Positions 21,118-32,539 of a stretch of 64,000 nucleotides of DNA are shown piece after piece. Below the pieces are notes generated by a model. The model saw only the letters and a list, made by a program, of their open reading frames with translations, had not been told where the DNA came from and searched no databases. The stretch spans positions 98,660,221-98,724,220 of the forward strand of contig OZ024931.1 in assembly GCA_964017235.1 (NCBI GenBank), in the 5' to 3' direction. The position numbers and the translations under genes are program-made. Source of the stretch: Sabellastarte sp. h YS-2021 (taxonomy: Eukaryota > Annelida > Polychaeta > Sabellida > Sabellidae). Position 1 is the stretch's first letter, and every line of letters starts with the position of its first letter.

Positions 21118-21724
21118 GTATCTCCCGCCGAGCATTAAAGGAGAAGAAATAGCTTTTCCGAGATATTCACAATTTTTCATTTTCGTGTGTGAAAGCTCTT
21201 CCAAAAGTAGGTGAATGAGTTGAGAAAAATTGGCTATCTGCAATACTATTGAGATAATTCATATTTACTCCTTTTGAGTAGGTGAGTAATTACCTACGGG
21301 TCTGGAACTTCACCAAGTGAAAGTTCTCCCAAAAGAAGATGAATGAGTTATTTGATAAAAATTGGGTATCCGCAATACTTTTAGAGATAATTCGCATTTA
21401 CTCATTTTGAGTAGGTGAGTAAGTAGCTATGGGTCTGAAACTTCACCATGTGAAAGCTCTTCCAAAAGTAGATGAATGAGTTATTTGAGAAAAATTGGCT
21501 ATCTGCAATACTTTTAAGAGATAATTCGCATTTACTCATTTTGAGTAGGTGAGTAATTATCTACGGGTCTGAAACTTCACCATGTGAAAGCTCTTCCAAA
21601 AGTAGATGAATGAGTTATTTGATAAAAATTGGGTATCCGCAATAGTTTTACAGATAATTAGCATTTACTCATTTTGAGTAAGTGAATAATTAGCTATGGG
21701 TCTGAAACTTCACCGACTGAAAGC
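21118..21724 (+). repeat. 130-bp tandem array (GTGAGTAATTAGCTA type), about four units
   Basis: Repeating phrases: GTGAAAGCTCTTCCAAAAGTAG, ATGAATGAGTTATTTGA, AAAAATTGGCTATCTGCAATAC and CATTTACTCATTTTGAGTAGG. Distantly related in wording to the 155-bp family (AGTAGCTATTACTC), but with its own period. Confidence 0.75.
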
Positions 21725-22170
21725 TCTTTGGGATAGCTGCTCTGCAGAGATACCCTGAAGATCAAAAATTTCGTCAAAATCGTTCTATATAGCACGGTTT
21801 ACGAGATATTAGCACATTTGTGTTTTGCAATTTTTGCGCAAAAATTCGAAAATTCAAAATGGCCGCCATTTTTGGCAAGATAAAATTTGTTTGAAAATTG
21901 GCATGGCTACTCTGAAGAGATACCCCGTAGGTCAAAAATTTTCTCGAAATCGCTCTACCTAGCAGGGTTTTCGAGATATAAGCATTTTTATGTTTTGCAA
22001 TTTTTGCGAAAAAATCAAAAATTCAAAATGGCCGCCATTTTTGGGCGAGACAAATTTTTTTTTAAAATTGGGATAACTACTCTACAGAGATACCCTGTGG
22101 GTCAAAAATTTCGTCGAAATCGCTCTATCTAGCACGGTTTTCAAGATATAAGCATTTTTGTGTTTTCCTT
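21725..22170 (+). repeat. Tandem monomers with palindromic ATGGC/GCCAT core
   Basis: Three units of about 150-155 bp: AGATACCC, TCAAAAATTTCGTC, GCACGGTTT.CGAGATAT, TTTTGCAATTTTTGCG, AAAATGGCCGCCATTTTTGG. The 8-bp arms AAAATGGC and GCCATTTT flank a single C. Confidence 0.75.
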
Positions 22171-23155
22171 ATTTGGAAAATTCATAATGATTAATTAATC
22201 ATTAATTATTTCTTAACCAATCAATGCCAAAATCTAATGATTTCCAGATTTTAATAGAATGAATGTATTTGCCAAGTTTCAAGTGAATTGATAAAATTCC
22301 TTTCAAGTTATCATCCGGACAAGCTTCCCGTTCGAAAAAAGACATTTTTGGTCATCTGACCTCTCTGATTGGTTGAAATGTCACTACAGCATATTCAAAA
22401 AAATTCCCCAAGGCTACTGCCTAAACCTGCCAAATTTGAAAAGAATCCGCCTAACGGTTACAGAGTTATAAGGAAAACAAAATGCGGAGCCGGCGGAGCC
22501 GCCCGAGCCGGCGGAGCCTGAAGGTCTCCCATACACAAACAAGCGTCCTTTGCGGGATGCTTAATGAACATGACTGATAGCAAGATAAGATCCACTTTGA
22601 GGATTTCAACTTGTTGTCTTCTGTGTTTTGGGTACACTTAGAACTGAACTGTCTACTACTTTTGGTTCTACAGTTTGCAAAGTTCTTGGTACTAGACTTT
22701 TGTCTAACCTTTGTGACACCTTGAAAGAGAGAGTTGGACATGATAGGTAATTGTCATTTCATGTTTATGTCATGTGATATCTCTGATTGGTGGAAATGTT
22801 ATGACACCATATTTATAACATTTTCCCAGGGCTACTGCATAGACGATTCAAATCTGAAGAGAATCCAGAGCCAAAGTACAGCCAATAGAAAATGAGGGAG
22901 CCAGCAGCTCCTTGCACGTGAATTTTCTCCTGTATACAAACAAGCATGGTAAATTATACCACTAACATGAGGCTACATTTCACACAAAAAAGCTTACATA
23001 AAACAGTTTTACCAATCATAATAGACAGTAATCAAGACATGAATAAAAAGAGAAAATAACATTTTTTTCTGGATTAGGAAATAAACAGTTTTTGCAGCGC
23101 TGAATGCTTGCTTAAAAATAACTTTGTGAATGTTTATCTACTGCATGTGTTGTGA
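22171..23155. other. Mostly unassigned; short GC-rich repeat at 22488-22525
   Basis: 22488-22525 is a short imperfect repeat of GGAGCCGGC/GGAGCC units in otherwise AT-rich DNA. 22374-22400 and 22801-22840 share CCAAGGCTACTGC-like and CCCAGGGCTACTGCATAGAC phrases, indicating an old duplication. The part nearest 23155 would be 3' untranslated region if the exon at 23156-23263 is real. Confidence 0.35.
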
Positions 23156-23263
23156 TTACTTTTCATGCTTCAATTTGATTCTTCCACGAACCACATCAAA
23201 AGCCTGAGTAGCTTTGTTTCTGCATCCAATGATCTTGCTAACAGCAGCCACATTCAACAGTAC
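23156..23263 (-). CDS. Candidate terminal coding exon of a host gene
   Basis: On the minus strand the sequence TTTCTGTTTCAG (plus 23264-23275) is a good polypyrimidine-AG splice acceptor. It is followed from 23263 by an open 35-codon stretch ending in TAA at 23158-23156: it starts VLLNVAAVSKIIGC, continues RNKATQAFDVVRGR and ends KLKHEK. Codon use is balanced and unlike the AT-rich surroundings, and no transposon family here shares it. The exon starts in phase 0 if the acceptor is right. I do not recognise the protein; a short basic C-terminus is all that can be said. Upstream exons would lie at higher coordinates, probably beyond the minisatellite block at 23725-25006 or outside the window. 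Confidence 0.5.
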   Translation of the reverse strand, partial: VLLNVAAVSKIIGCRNKATQAFDVVRGRIKLKHEK

Positions 23264-23275
23264 CTGAAACAGAAA

Positions 23276-23724
23276 CACAGCTTTGTAAATCCAATGGTTT
23301 ACATTTTGAGAATTTAAGTATTTTGTATTTCTTTTAATGTTATTTCAACTTCACATAGTAAAACTGAAATTTTATAATGCAAACAATAAATAATTTTATT
23401 GCTTTTATTTGATTCATGTACAAATGCCATTTAGCAATATAATTAAATGAAAGGGGCCAGGATAGTGCCATAGATTTTTTTCAGTACAAAATATAATATC
23501 TTATTGGAGCCATACAACAGTGGGGAATTCATTCAAAAACAATTTAAACACAGTAAAAAATTTTCTGAAAGTTTTTTCTGTCTTGTCTTAAAGCTTACCA
23601 AGAGGGTTTTTATGGTTTTATCTACAAGGCAGATAAACACATTTCTTCCAGGTTAATAAAAATGAACTAGAAATAGGACGCCCTGTTGTTAGTAGGTGCG
23701 AATAGAAACAGGATTGCATAGAAC
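23276..23724. other. AT-rich, putative intron
   Basis: No exon with acceptable splice sites was found. A 66-codon minus-strand frame at 23618-23818 spans the start of the next repeat element, so it is not convincing as an exon. Confidence 0.35.
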
Positions 23725-25006
23725 ACACATTATCGTGTGTAATGTCCACCCCATGAACCTTTTGCCAAAATTGTACAGTAGTCTTACAAGACCCTGTTTC
23801 ATTTGTAAAATATATCAATGATGCTTAAATATTTATTAGTGTAGATGTAAATTATTTCAGCCTCATGCCTTTTTGCATTGGTTGGGTTGAAAATTTTGAC
23901 GAAATCACTCTATCTTGCAAGGTTAAGAAGATAGAAGCAAATTCCTGTTTTTCTATTTTTGGCAAAAATTTGAAAATTCAAAATGGCCGCCATTTTTGGG
24001 AAAAGGAAATTTTTTTGAAAATTGCCAAGAGTACATTTCTTAGATACCCTATGGGTCGAAAATTTCAACGAAATAACTCTATTTTGCATGGTTAAGGCCA
24101 ATTTGTGTTTTTCCATTTTGGGCAAAAATTCGAAAATTCAAAATGGCCGCCATTTTAGGGGAGGGGAAAATTTTTTAAAAATTGCCAGGAGTACAATGCT
24201 CAGATACCCTGTGGGTCGAAAATTTTGACAAAATCGCTCTATCTCGCACGGTTAAGGAGATAGAAGCAAATTTGTGTTTTCCCACTTTTGGCAAAAATTC
24301 GAAAATTCAAAATGGCCGCTATTTTTGGGGAGGGGAAAATTTTTTGAAAATTGCAAAGATTACACTCCTTAGATATCCTGTGGGTCGAAAATTTCGACGA
24401 AATCGCTCTATCTCGCACGGTTAAGGAGATAGAACCAAATTTGTGTTTTGCCATTTTTGGCAAAAATTCGAAAATTCAAAATGGCCGCCATTTTTGGGGA
24501 GGGGAAAATTTTTTTGAAAATTGCAAAGAGTACATTGCTTAGATACCCTGTGGGTCGAAAATTTCGACCAAATCGCTCTATCTCGCACGGTTTAGGAGAT
24601 ATGAGCACATTTGCCTTTTTCAGTATTCAAAATAGCCAATTACTCATTCATTTAATTAATTACTCACTCATCTATGAAGCAATTCCCCCCAAAAGCAATC
24701 CCATACAAGCTATTAACCCAATGAACTTCCATACCAAATTTCAGAAAGCTAGGCTTAATAGCATTCCTTAAAATGTCTGGAAACCAAAGAGCTACTCAAA
24801 AGTAGCAAAGTAGCTATTACTCTGTTAGCTATAGAGCTATCATCACCAAAAGCAATCCCATACAAGCTATTAACCCAATAAACCTGCATGCCAAATTTGG
24901 TAAAGATAGGATAAGAACTGTTGCCTAAAATGTCGGGAAACCAAGTGGGATGGCGGATGGCGGAAAAAGCAAAAATAATATGTCCACCCTCCAGTGGGGT
25001 GGACAT
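23725..25006 (+). mobile_element. Complete hairpin-terminated element with 168-170 bp monomers
   Basis: Leader: inverted repeat ACACAC/GTGTGT (about 23725-23740) followed by AATGTCCACCCC (23741-23752). Core: four to five monomers with AAAATGGCCGCCATTTTTGGG; anchors near 23980, 24140, 24308 and 24478 (spacings about 160, 168, 170). Each has GATACCCTGTGGGTCGAAAA and ATCGCTCTATCTCGCACGG. Tail 24620-24975 contains two copies of AAAAGCAATCCCATACAAGC. The 3' end is the palindrome ATGTCCACC (24980-24988) / GGTGGACAT (24998-25006), repeating the leader motif. No coding capacity. Confidence 0.7.
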
Positions 25007-25749
25007 AATTAAAAATGAAGTATTGTATAAGTACTGGGCATTAAGCAATAAAATGGGATGTCTTTCTTAACATCTGTAACTTTTTAATATAATCCAGGGA
25101 ACATCCTTTCATTTAAGTGAAATATGTATGTTCTTAAAACTGAACATTTTTTTTGCAACCCGACCTCGGTAGTAATGTACTTTTTTTTCTGTCGGACCAA
25201 CTCACTTTGGTAGGGTCCAAAAACTTCTGAAAACCAATTAATAAAAAAACTCTCGCCAAATAATGTTTAAGTAGAGAAAATAACATCTAACAGAAAGAAA
25301 GTGTATGTAAAGATAAAGTATGAAAACAAGACAATTCAATAGCAAGCTGACAACATTAATCATTAAACTAAAAATTATGATACACACCTACAACCCTGAA
25401 GCGATGTCCCTACCAACTATCAACTTTTCACATTTTATTATTTTTAGAGATATTTCCCCAACAAAATTTTAAAGGTGAAAGTTAATATGGCAAGATCAAA
25501 TGTCAATTCATTTGCTGGACATATGCTGGACAGACATAAATAGTTGGCTGACTGGCAGTATTTTTGCAGATCCAGACCATGTTTGAGAAGGATTGAGCCA
25601 TGGTGAGGCACCACCTTGTTGAAAATGTAACTTAGATCCAACGTACAGGTTCTGACAAGTGCACATAGGCAGACAGAGAGGTAAACACTTACCAAGTTTT
25701 CACTAGATGTCAGCAGTCTACAAGAAATTCAATAAAGTATCATTTTGTA
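25007..25749. other. No recognisable feature
   Basis: AT-rich. 25253-25450 shares phrases with 27185-27480 (GAAAATAACATCTAA.AGAAAG, AACAAGGCAATTTAATAGCAAG), so it is a decayed leader of the element type inserted at 27083. Confidence 0.4.
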
Positions 25750-28700
25750 AACAAAATGTAAACAAATCTACCCACTAAAATGGTCATATACTGGATATAA
25801 TACTAAGCCCAAGTGATTCCTCTTTCATCAGTAATGTCATAGTTGCTGATTTGGTCTCAGATCAAGCATTGGTGAAATGTCATCTGGATTTTGCATTGCC
25901 TGTGATACCAAAGGTTGACACTATTTCTTACTATTTCTTCAAAAAATCAACAGCAGAGCTCTTGCGAGGATCTTGTGAATATTTCCTTTGTGACATCTCT
26001 TGCTAGTATGGCTGCTGACCTGTGTGATCAGTATATTAGTGACCTTGGTGGTGTGTTAGACTGGCATGCACCATTGATTTATAAAAGAGCTAAGAAAATA
26101 CCAGCTGAATGGCTGTCTAATTCATATCGTACAGTCAAATCTATCAGGCATCAATTTGAGCACATGGGGCGTAAGGATAAGTCTCAGGTAAGCAGAAGTA
26201 GATAGTGCAGACCGATTGCCCGGTGCAATGCAATCATAAACTGAGACAAGGCTGAATACTATAGCACTGGCTGACTGGCAGTATTTTTGCAGATCCAGAC
26301 CAGATTTGGCATGCACTTCGACGTGCTCTTGATAAGAGGCAAAAGATGATTCTCTTTCCTCATCAGCCAGAAAAAAACTTTAGCAAACTAATTTGCTTCC
26401 TTCTTCAACCAAAAAATCAAAAGGCTTTGTGACATGTTCATAGCTTCTTCCTCAACAGTTATACCATCCATGTGTCCAACTCCCAACCTATCTCCCTACA
26501 ATGAGGTCTTGGATCCAAGAATGAGGTACTTAAAATCATCAAAACTTCCCCTAAAAATCGTGTCTTTTAGATCCACTGCCTACTTTCCTTCTGAAACATG
26601 ATGTGGCTATTTTACTTCCTTCAATTAGAAACTTGTTCATTTGTCTTTAGCTGAGGGTGTGTTTCCTAAAAAATTCAAGAGGGCTGTTGTCATTCCCTTC
26701 ATAAAGAAAGCATCAGTTCCAAGCAAAGATTTGAATAATTATCGATTTTGATTTTGGAGCAGGTAGTTGTCAAACAGCTCATGCAACATATTAACAGTAA
26801 CAATCTTGACAATCTTGAAAAGCAATCTGTGTACAAAACTGGTCATGCCACCGAAACTGCCCTGCTACATATCAAAAATGAGATTCATTTCTGACTATCA
26901 TGTGACAAGCCTACTGCACTTGTCTTACTTGATCTCTCAGCTGCATTCAACACAGTTGACCACACTACTCTTCTTAACTGTCTTAAGTCATGGTTTGGTG
27001 TTTGCAGAACAGCCTTGAAGTGGTTTACGTTCTATCTCAGCCACCGATTCCAAGCAATTAAAATAGCATCAGAGACGCCCGAACCCCACAGCCTGGGGAA
27101 AAAGTTTTCAACACCATGAGATATAGAAGTGGTGAAACAGTAAAAGATCTGGATACTTTCAGAGCAGTGTCAATTATAAAAAACCCCAAATAATGTTGAA
27201 GAAAAGAAAATAACATCTAAGAGAAAGGAAATATATGTTAAGATACAGTACTAAAACAAGGCAATTTAATAGCAAGATCACAGCATTTATTAGCAAACTA
27301 AACAATATAAAGCTGTAAACTGTATTAATTGGAGAATAGCTGTCAATGGAAATGGCACAATTATGTAAAAGTGCATGTAACAATCAGTTGCAGCAATCCA
27401 TATATCTTTGTTATAAGAGAATGATGTCTCAAATATGGCAGGTGCACACACTTTGGCAGATCAAAAAGTGAAACCATGATGCACACCTACACCCCGGAAT
27501 GTCCCTACCAAGTGTCAACCTTCTACACCATATGGAATCAAAGAAATAACCCAGATCAGATTTTAAAACTCATGGTCACTATGACAAGGTCAAAGGTGAA
27601 ATCAAGGTCACACCATGATGTTGCACACCCACACCCCTTAACCAATGTCCCTTCCAAGTAACAACTTCCTATACCTTACCGTTTCCGAGATATAGCCTGG
27701 ACAAGATTTTATAGGTCAAGTTCACTACGTCAAGGTCAAAGGTCAAATCAAGGCCACACCGTAATGTTGCACACCTACACCCCCTAACCAATGTCCCTAC
27801 CAAACATCAACTTCCTACACCTTACAGTTGCCGAGACACAGTCTGGACCAGATTTTATAGGTCAAGGTCACTATGGCAAGGTCAAAGGTCAAATCAAGGT
27901 CAGACCATGACGTTGCACACCTACATCCCCTAACCAATGTCCTTACCAAGAATCAACTTCCTACACCTTAAGGTTTCTGAGATATAGCCCGGACAAGATT
28001 TTATAGGTCAAGGTTACTACGGCAAGGTCAAAGGTCAAATTAAGGTCACACTATGACGTTGCACACCTACATCCCCTAACCAATGTCCTTACCAAGAATC
28101 AACTTCCTACACCTTACAGTTGCCAAGATATAGTTCGGACAAGATTTCAAAGTCAAGGTCACTACGGCAAGGTCAAATCAAGGTTAGACCATGACGTTGC
28201 ACACCTACACCCCCTAACCAATGTCCCTATTAAGTATCAACTTCCTACACCTTACAGTTGCCGAGATATGGCCCGGACAAGATTTTATAGGTCAAGGTCA
28301 CTATGGCAAGGTCAAAGGTCAAATCAAGGTCACACCATGACGTTGCAAACCTACAACCCCTAACTAATGTCCTGACCAAGTATGAACTTCCTACACCTTA
28401 CGGTTGCCGAGATAGAGCCCGGACAAGATATTCAAACTCAAGGTCATTGTGGCAAGGTCAAATCAAGTTTAGACCATGACGTTGCACACCTACACCCCCT
28501 AACCAATGTCCCTATTAAGTATCAACTTCCTACACCTTACGGTTTCTGAAATATAGCCCGGACAACCTTTTTCCCACTGAACGCCCGCCGAAACGTCCAT
28601 CTGGACACCATGGGTGAAAACAATACCCCGACAGCCCTTAAGGGCTGTGGGGTAAAAATTGGGTCAGCTGTCTCTAAATTGTGTGAGCTGTTGTATGGAG

Positions 28701-29516
28701 TACCACAAGACTCAGTCCTTGGTCCTGTGCTGTTCTTATACACCACTCGTTGAGTAAGGTTACTGGAATGCACCCTGATACCAAATTCCACTTTTATGAA
28801 AATGATACCCACTTGTTTATTCATATGTCTCACAAAAATGCAGCCCTGGCTTTTGACAAACTGAATTCATGTCTTCTCGATGTTCAAGAATGGATATCGT
28901 CAAGTATGCTCAAATAAAACCCTGAAAAAACTGAGTTTATCATCTTTGGAACTCGTGTTCAACTCAAGAAATTAGATCCCTACCTCTCTGTTAGGATATT
29001 TGGTAATTTCATGCATCCAGCACCTGTTGTAAAGAACCTTGGTATCTGGTTTAATGCTAATTTCTCCTTTGCTGATCATCTCCACAATATCTGTAAGACA
29101 TGCTTTATTCAAATACGTGATCTCAGGCGGGTTAGACAGTTTCTGACAGATGAGGCTGCTATCCTGGTGGCTAGTGCCTTGGTGAGTAGTAACCTTGATT
29201 ACTGCAGTGCATTCTTCAGGAGTCTGTCCAGTCTTAACATGTGCAAACTGCAGCGTATTCAAAACACACTTGCTAGGATTGTCACAAACTGTAACAAGTA
29301 CACACAGGCATCTCCTATTCTCAAACAACTCAATTGGGTCCCAGTTGAATTTCGCTGCATCTTAAAAACTCTAGTTTACAAGTTTCTTCACAGTGGTCAT
29401 CCCAGTTACTTTAGGTTCTCTTTTGTCTACTCATTGTGGAAGATATAGTGCAAGATACAACTGTCCCGATAAAAGGTTCTTGGAGGTTTCTCAATTCTAT
29501 CCATCTGTACATAACT
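25750..29516 (+). mobile_element. L2/CR1-like LINE, 5'-truncated and split by an insertion
   Basis: Pieces of one non-LTR retrotransposon ORF run left to right. Endonuclease end at about 25752-25905 (GHILDIILSPSDSSFISNV.. then SDQALVKC); linker 25950-26205 (LDWHAPLIYKRAKKIPAEWL); RT fingers and palm at 26760-27075 (KTGHATETALLHIKNEIH, ALVLLDLSAAFNTVDHTTLL); then 28660-29516 (LYGVPQDSVLGPVLF, FHFYENDTHLFIHM with the FADD box changed to YEND, NLGIWFNANFSFADHL, SNLDYCSAFF, LNWVPVEFRC). The element inserted at 27083-28655 separates the halves. Multiple frame changes and the altered catalytic box show it is dead. Confidence 0.8.
27083..28655 (+). mobile_element. Hairpin-terminated element with 145-bp monomers, inserted in LINE
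   Basis: The left end has CCCCACAGCCTGGGG (about 27084-27098) then GTTTTCAACACC. The core from about 27476 to 28560 has eight monomers (spacing about 134-149) with TGCACACCTACACCCCCTAACC, TATCAACTTCCTACACCTTAC and AAGGTCAAAGGTCAAAT. The right end reads GGGTGAAAACAATACCCC and then the palindrome ACAGCCCTTAAGGGCTGT (28631-28648) inside ACCCC/GGGGT. LINE coding text resumes immediately after, which fixes the boundaries to within about 10-20 bases. Non-coding and non-autonomous. Confidence 0.75.
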
Positions 29517-29520
29517 AAAA

Positions 29521-30130
29521 CTAGACCTAGCGCATCAGAAAACCAATGCAAATTTGTATCCACCGGAAGGACAAATCACCAAAGCATTGTTTGACCTTGA
29601 AGGAGGGGCTCAAGGTCAAATCTGACCACATCAAAAGATTCACAGATCACGATTTGCTGTAAGTTTGTTTCACATTGCAAACCTCTGGGACCAATAATAA
29701 GCGAGTTATAAGCACTTTCAAGTTTGGCTGTCCGAGTTTGACCTTGAAGGAGGGACTCAAGTTCAAATCCGACCACATCAAAAGACTCCCAGCCCAGGAT
29801 TTCCTATAGGTTGGTTTCACATCCCAAATCTCTGGGACCAATAATAAGTGAGTTGTAAGCACTTTTAAGTTTGGCTATCCTCATTTAATCTTGACCATGG
29901 TCAAATCTGACCAGATGAAAAGTCTCCCAGTCCATGATTTCCAATAGGTTTGTTTCATATCCCAAACCTCTAGGACAATAATAAGCGAGTTATAAGCACT
30001 TTCAAGTTTGGCTATCCTTGTTTGACCTTGAAGAAGGGGCCCAAGGAAAAATCTGACCATATCAAAAGACTCCCAGCCCATGATTTCCTATAGGTTGGTT
30101 TCACATCTCAAACCTCTTGGATCAATAAAT
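29521..30130 (+). mobile_element. 147-bp-family element, leader and four monomers, 3' end missing
   Basis: Leader CTAGACCTAGCGCATCAG at 29521; monomer anchors AAGTTTGGCT at 29720, 29867 and 30004 after a partial first unit. It sits exactly where the LINE C-terminal text (29440-29515) stops, so it inserted in that LINE. The 3' hairpin is absent; similarity ends near 30125. Confidence 0.7.
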
Positions 30131-30495
30131 AAAGGGGGTCATTCCCTGCTAATCAGTAAATTATGGCCCAATTGATCTCAAAATTGACTCGTGTCTAGAT
30201 TTTTTTATGTAAGGAATATGCTTATCAAATTTGGTTGACCCGCAGTCTGTACTTGCTTGTCAAATGGAACTACAAGAAAAAAAAATTGCTTTTGATCATG
30301 TGACCTTGATAAAGATCAAAGGTCAAATTTATGCCTGTCAAAAAAATTTTCCATACCTGTAGAATATAACTCCTACATATCATTTAAATAGGTCTAATAT
30401 CATGGGAGATATTCAAGGGAGATGATAATGCGGCGGCTGTCTGAAAACTGGGGGTGAAAACAATAAGTGTCCACTTTTCAAGGGACACTTAATTA
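30131..30495 (+). mobile_element. 3' part of another hairpin-terminated element
   Basis: Contains GTGACCTTGATAAAGATCAAAGGTCAAA (in two pieces near 30298-30325) and ends with GGGTGAAAACAATAAGTGTCC then a loop and GGGACACTT (30462-30487). The GGGTGAAAACAATA phrase is the same as just before the palindrome at 28631, but the palindrome itself differs. Confidence 0.55.
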
Positions 30496-30884
30496 CATAT
30501 AATAATCACTTGCGGTAATCTATAGATATTTGTGACAGGAGAAATATTTCTCAAACAGACATTTTCTGCATTCAAAGGTCACACTGAGTTTATACCATGA
30601 CACTGCAACCCCTACACTCCCAACCAATGCCCCTACCAAGTATCAACTTCCTGCACCTTATAGTTTCTGAGATATAGCTCAGGCAAGATTTTAAAGGTAA
30701 AGGTCACTACAGCAAGGTCGAAGGTCAAATCAAAGTCACACCATATTGCAAACCTGCATCCGTCAACCAGTGTCCCTACCAAGTATCAACATCCTACACC
30801 TCACAGTGTCTGAGATACAGTCCAGACACGCTTTTCATAACCACCCAAATTGACTGCCCACACATCTTGATACCATGTTGAAAA
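30496..30884 (+). mobile_element. 145-bp-family element fragment
   Basis: About two and a half monomers (CCAATGCCCCTACCAAGTATC, AAGGTCGAAGGTCAAATC) and a tail ending TTGATACCATGTTGAAAACC, cut by the leader at 30885 before any palindrome. Confidence 0.65.
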
Positions 30885-31470
30885 CCAGACCTTTGCATCG
30901 GAGAACCGATGCAAATTTGTATCCACCAGGAAGACAACTCACCAAAGCCAGTGAACCATCGTTTGACCTTGAACAAGGGGACCAAGGTCAAATCTGTCCA
31001 CATCAGAAGATTCCCAGCCCATGATTTCCTATAGGTTGGTTTCACATTGCAAACCTCTAGGACCAATAATAAGCAAGTTATTGAGCCCTTTTAGTTTGGC
31101 TATCCTCGTTTCACCTTGAAAAGAGGCCCAAGGTCAAATCTGACCACATCAGATTCCTAGCCCATGATTTCCCTATAGGTTGGTTTCACATTGCAAACAT
31201 CTAGGACCAATAATAAGGGAGATATAAGCACTGTTCATGACTGAAGAAACGCCCGTGGCAGCCATCTCGTTTGTCAAAATCAGGCCAAAAGTATTCCCAG
31301 TCAAGAGTTTATGGTTATGGATATATCCTGCAAATTGGAAAAGTGTAGCTATAATATTTTTTTTGTTACAGCAATAACGGTGAAATCTCTCTACACACTG
31401 TGGCGGCAGCATAACAAAGTGAAATCCATAGTATCCACTGGATGCTATCTGGTGGATACAATAATATAAA
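30885..31470 (+). mobile_element. 147-bp-family element, short complete copy
   Basis: Leader CCAGACCTTTGCATCGGAG with CCGATGC hairpin and GTATCCACCAGG (30917-30930); about two monomers; tail with GGCAGCCATCTCG; 3' hairpin GTATCCACTGGAT (31431-31443) / ATCTGGTGGATAC (31447-31459). The shortest copy with both ends in the window. Confidence 0.7.
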
Positions 31471-31499
31471 GGCTGGTCACCCGCAGGCGAGCAGTCACA

Positions 31500-32450
31500 C
31501 AGTTTCTCCAGACAGTCCGGTTTTCCATCACTATAGGCAGTTCTGTTGTTGTCAGATTTCCCGCATCTTGCACACCTCTACAAAGTCAACTTTAGGTCTT
31601 CCTCTTCTTCTCTGATTTTGGTTGGGCTGCATTAGAACTAGGTTGCTAGCTGCTAGTTCAGGATGTCGGTGGCAGTGACCAGCGAGTTTCATTCTTCTTG
31701 CTGCTATTTTATTACCAAGAAGTGGGAGTTCTTTATACACCTCAGCATTTGTCTTGCGTTCCCACCATTTCACATTAGTGGCTTTCCTGAGCATCTTGGT
31801 GTAATTGCCATTCAATATACGTTCTATCTTTGGAGTACTCTCACAGCCATATAGAAGTATAGATTCAACGGCTGCTACAAAGAATCTAACTTTGATTTCT
31901 TTCCTCGTGTTCGAATTCCACATGCAGTTCATCTTGTTCAGTCTTTGCCAAGCTTGTGCTTTCCTAATTTTTATGTCTTTATCAGTCCTGTCAACCCATG
32001 ATCCCAGGTATTTGAAACTTCTACTTTTTCTAATTTAATAATGTTATATGCTTTTAGAGCAGTCCCCTTTGTATCTATGTTGTATGTTATGTATTTGGTT
32101 TTCTTGGCATTGAGAGCAAGGCCAACTTTTTGGCACTCTCTCTGAACTCTTGACAGTATGCTTTGTGCTTGTTCTATTTTGTCCGATAACAGTGCAATGT
32201 CATCCGCAAAGTCTAGGTCAGTTAATGTAACTGCGGCCTGTCTCTGTGATCTTCTGGGGGATATGAAATTTATTACTGCTGGTTTGTTATTGTTTTTCAC
32301 TCCTTCAATAATTCTTCGTATGGGAAGTATTTGAGATACTGTAGTTCTTTTTGTTCTGATTTTTCCAAAGTTTTAGGTCAAGTACCTCTCTAATACTGTT
32401 TAATATTAGTCTATTAAATATTTTTTGCCGTTGCCTCTGTAGTTGTCTGT
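31500..32450 (-). pseudogene. RTE-like (or related) LINE reverse transcriptase, C-terminal part
   Basis: The minus-strand frame 32300-31971 has TDLDFADDIALLSD, the catalytic FADD box of a non-LTR RT, followed by ECQKVGLALNAKKTKYITYN. 31932-31552, in another frame, has FFVAAVESILLYGCES, LRKATNVKWWERKTNAEVYK and RRMKLAGHCHRHPELAAS, the typical end of RTE-like RT ORFs in invertebrates. Clade assignment is from memory and could be a neighbouring clade. Frameshifted, so inactive. The N-terminal part is at 33040-33620 beyond an inserted LINE end. Confidence 0.7.
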
Positions 32451-32539
32451 CACAGCTAGATCACGTGACTTAGGAACTGGAATTATGTTCAAGGAAAGAC
32501 CATTGTGGTGGTTTGTGACATTGCATAAGTACCTTATTA

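Noticed and set aside
23618..23818. Minus-strand 66-codon ORF as an upstream exon of the host gene
   Set aside because: It spans the leader of the element at 23725 and lacks convincing splice sites at both ends; no motif recognised.
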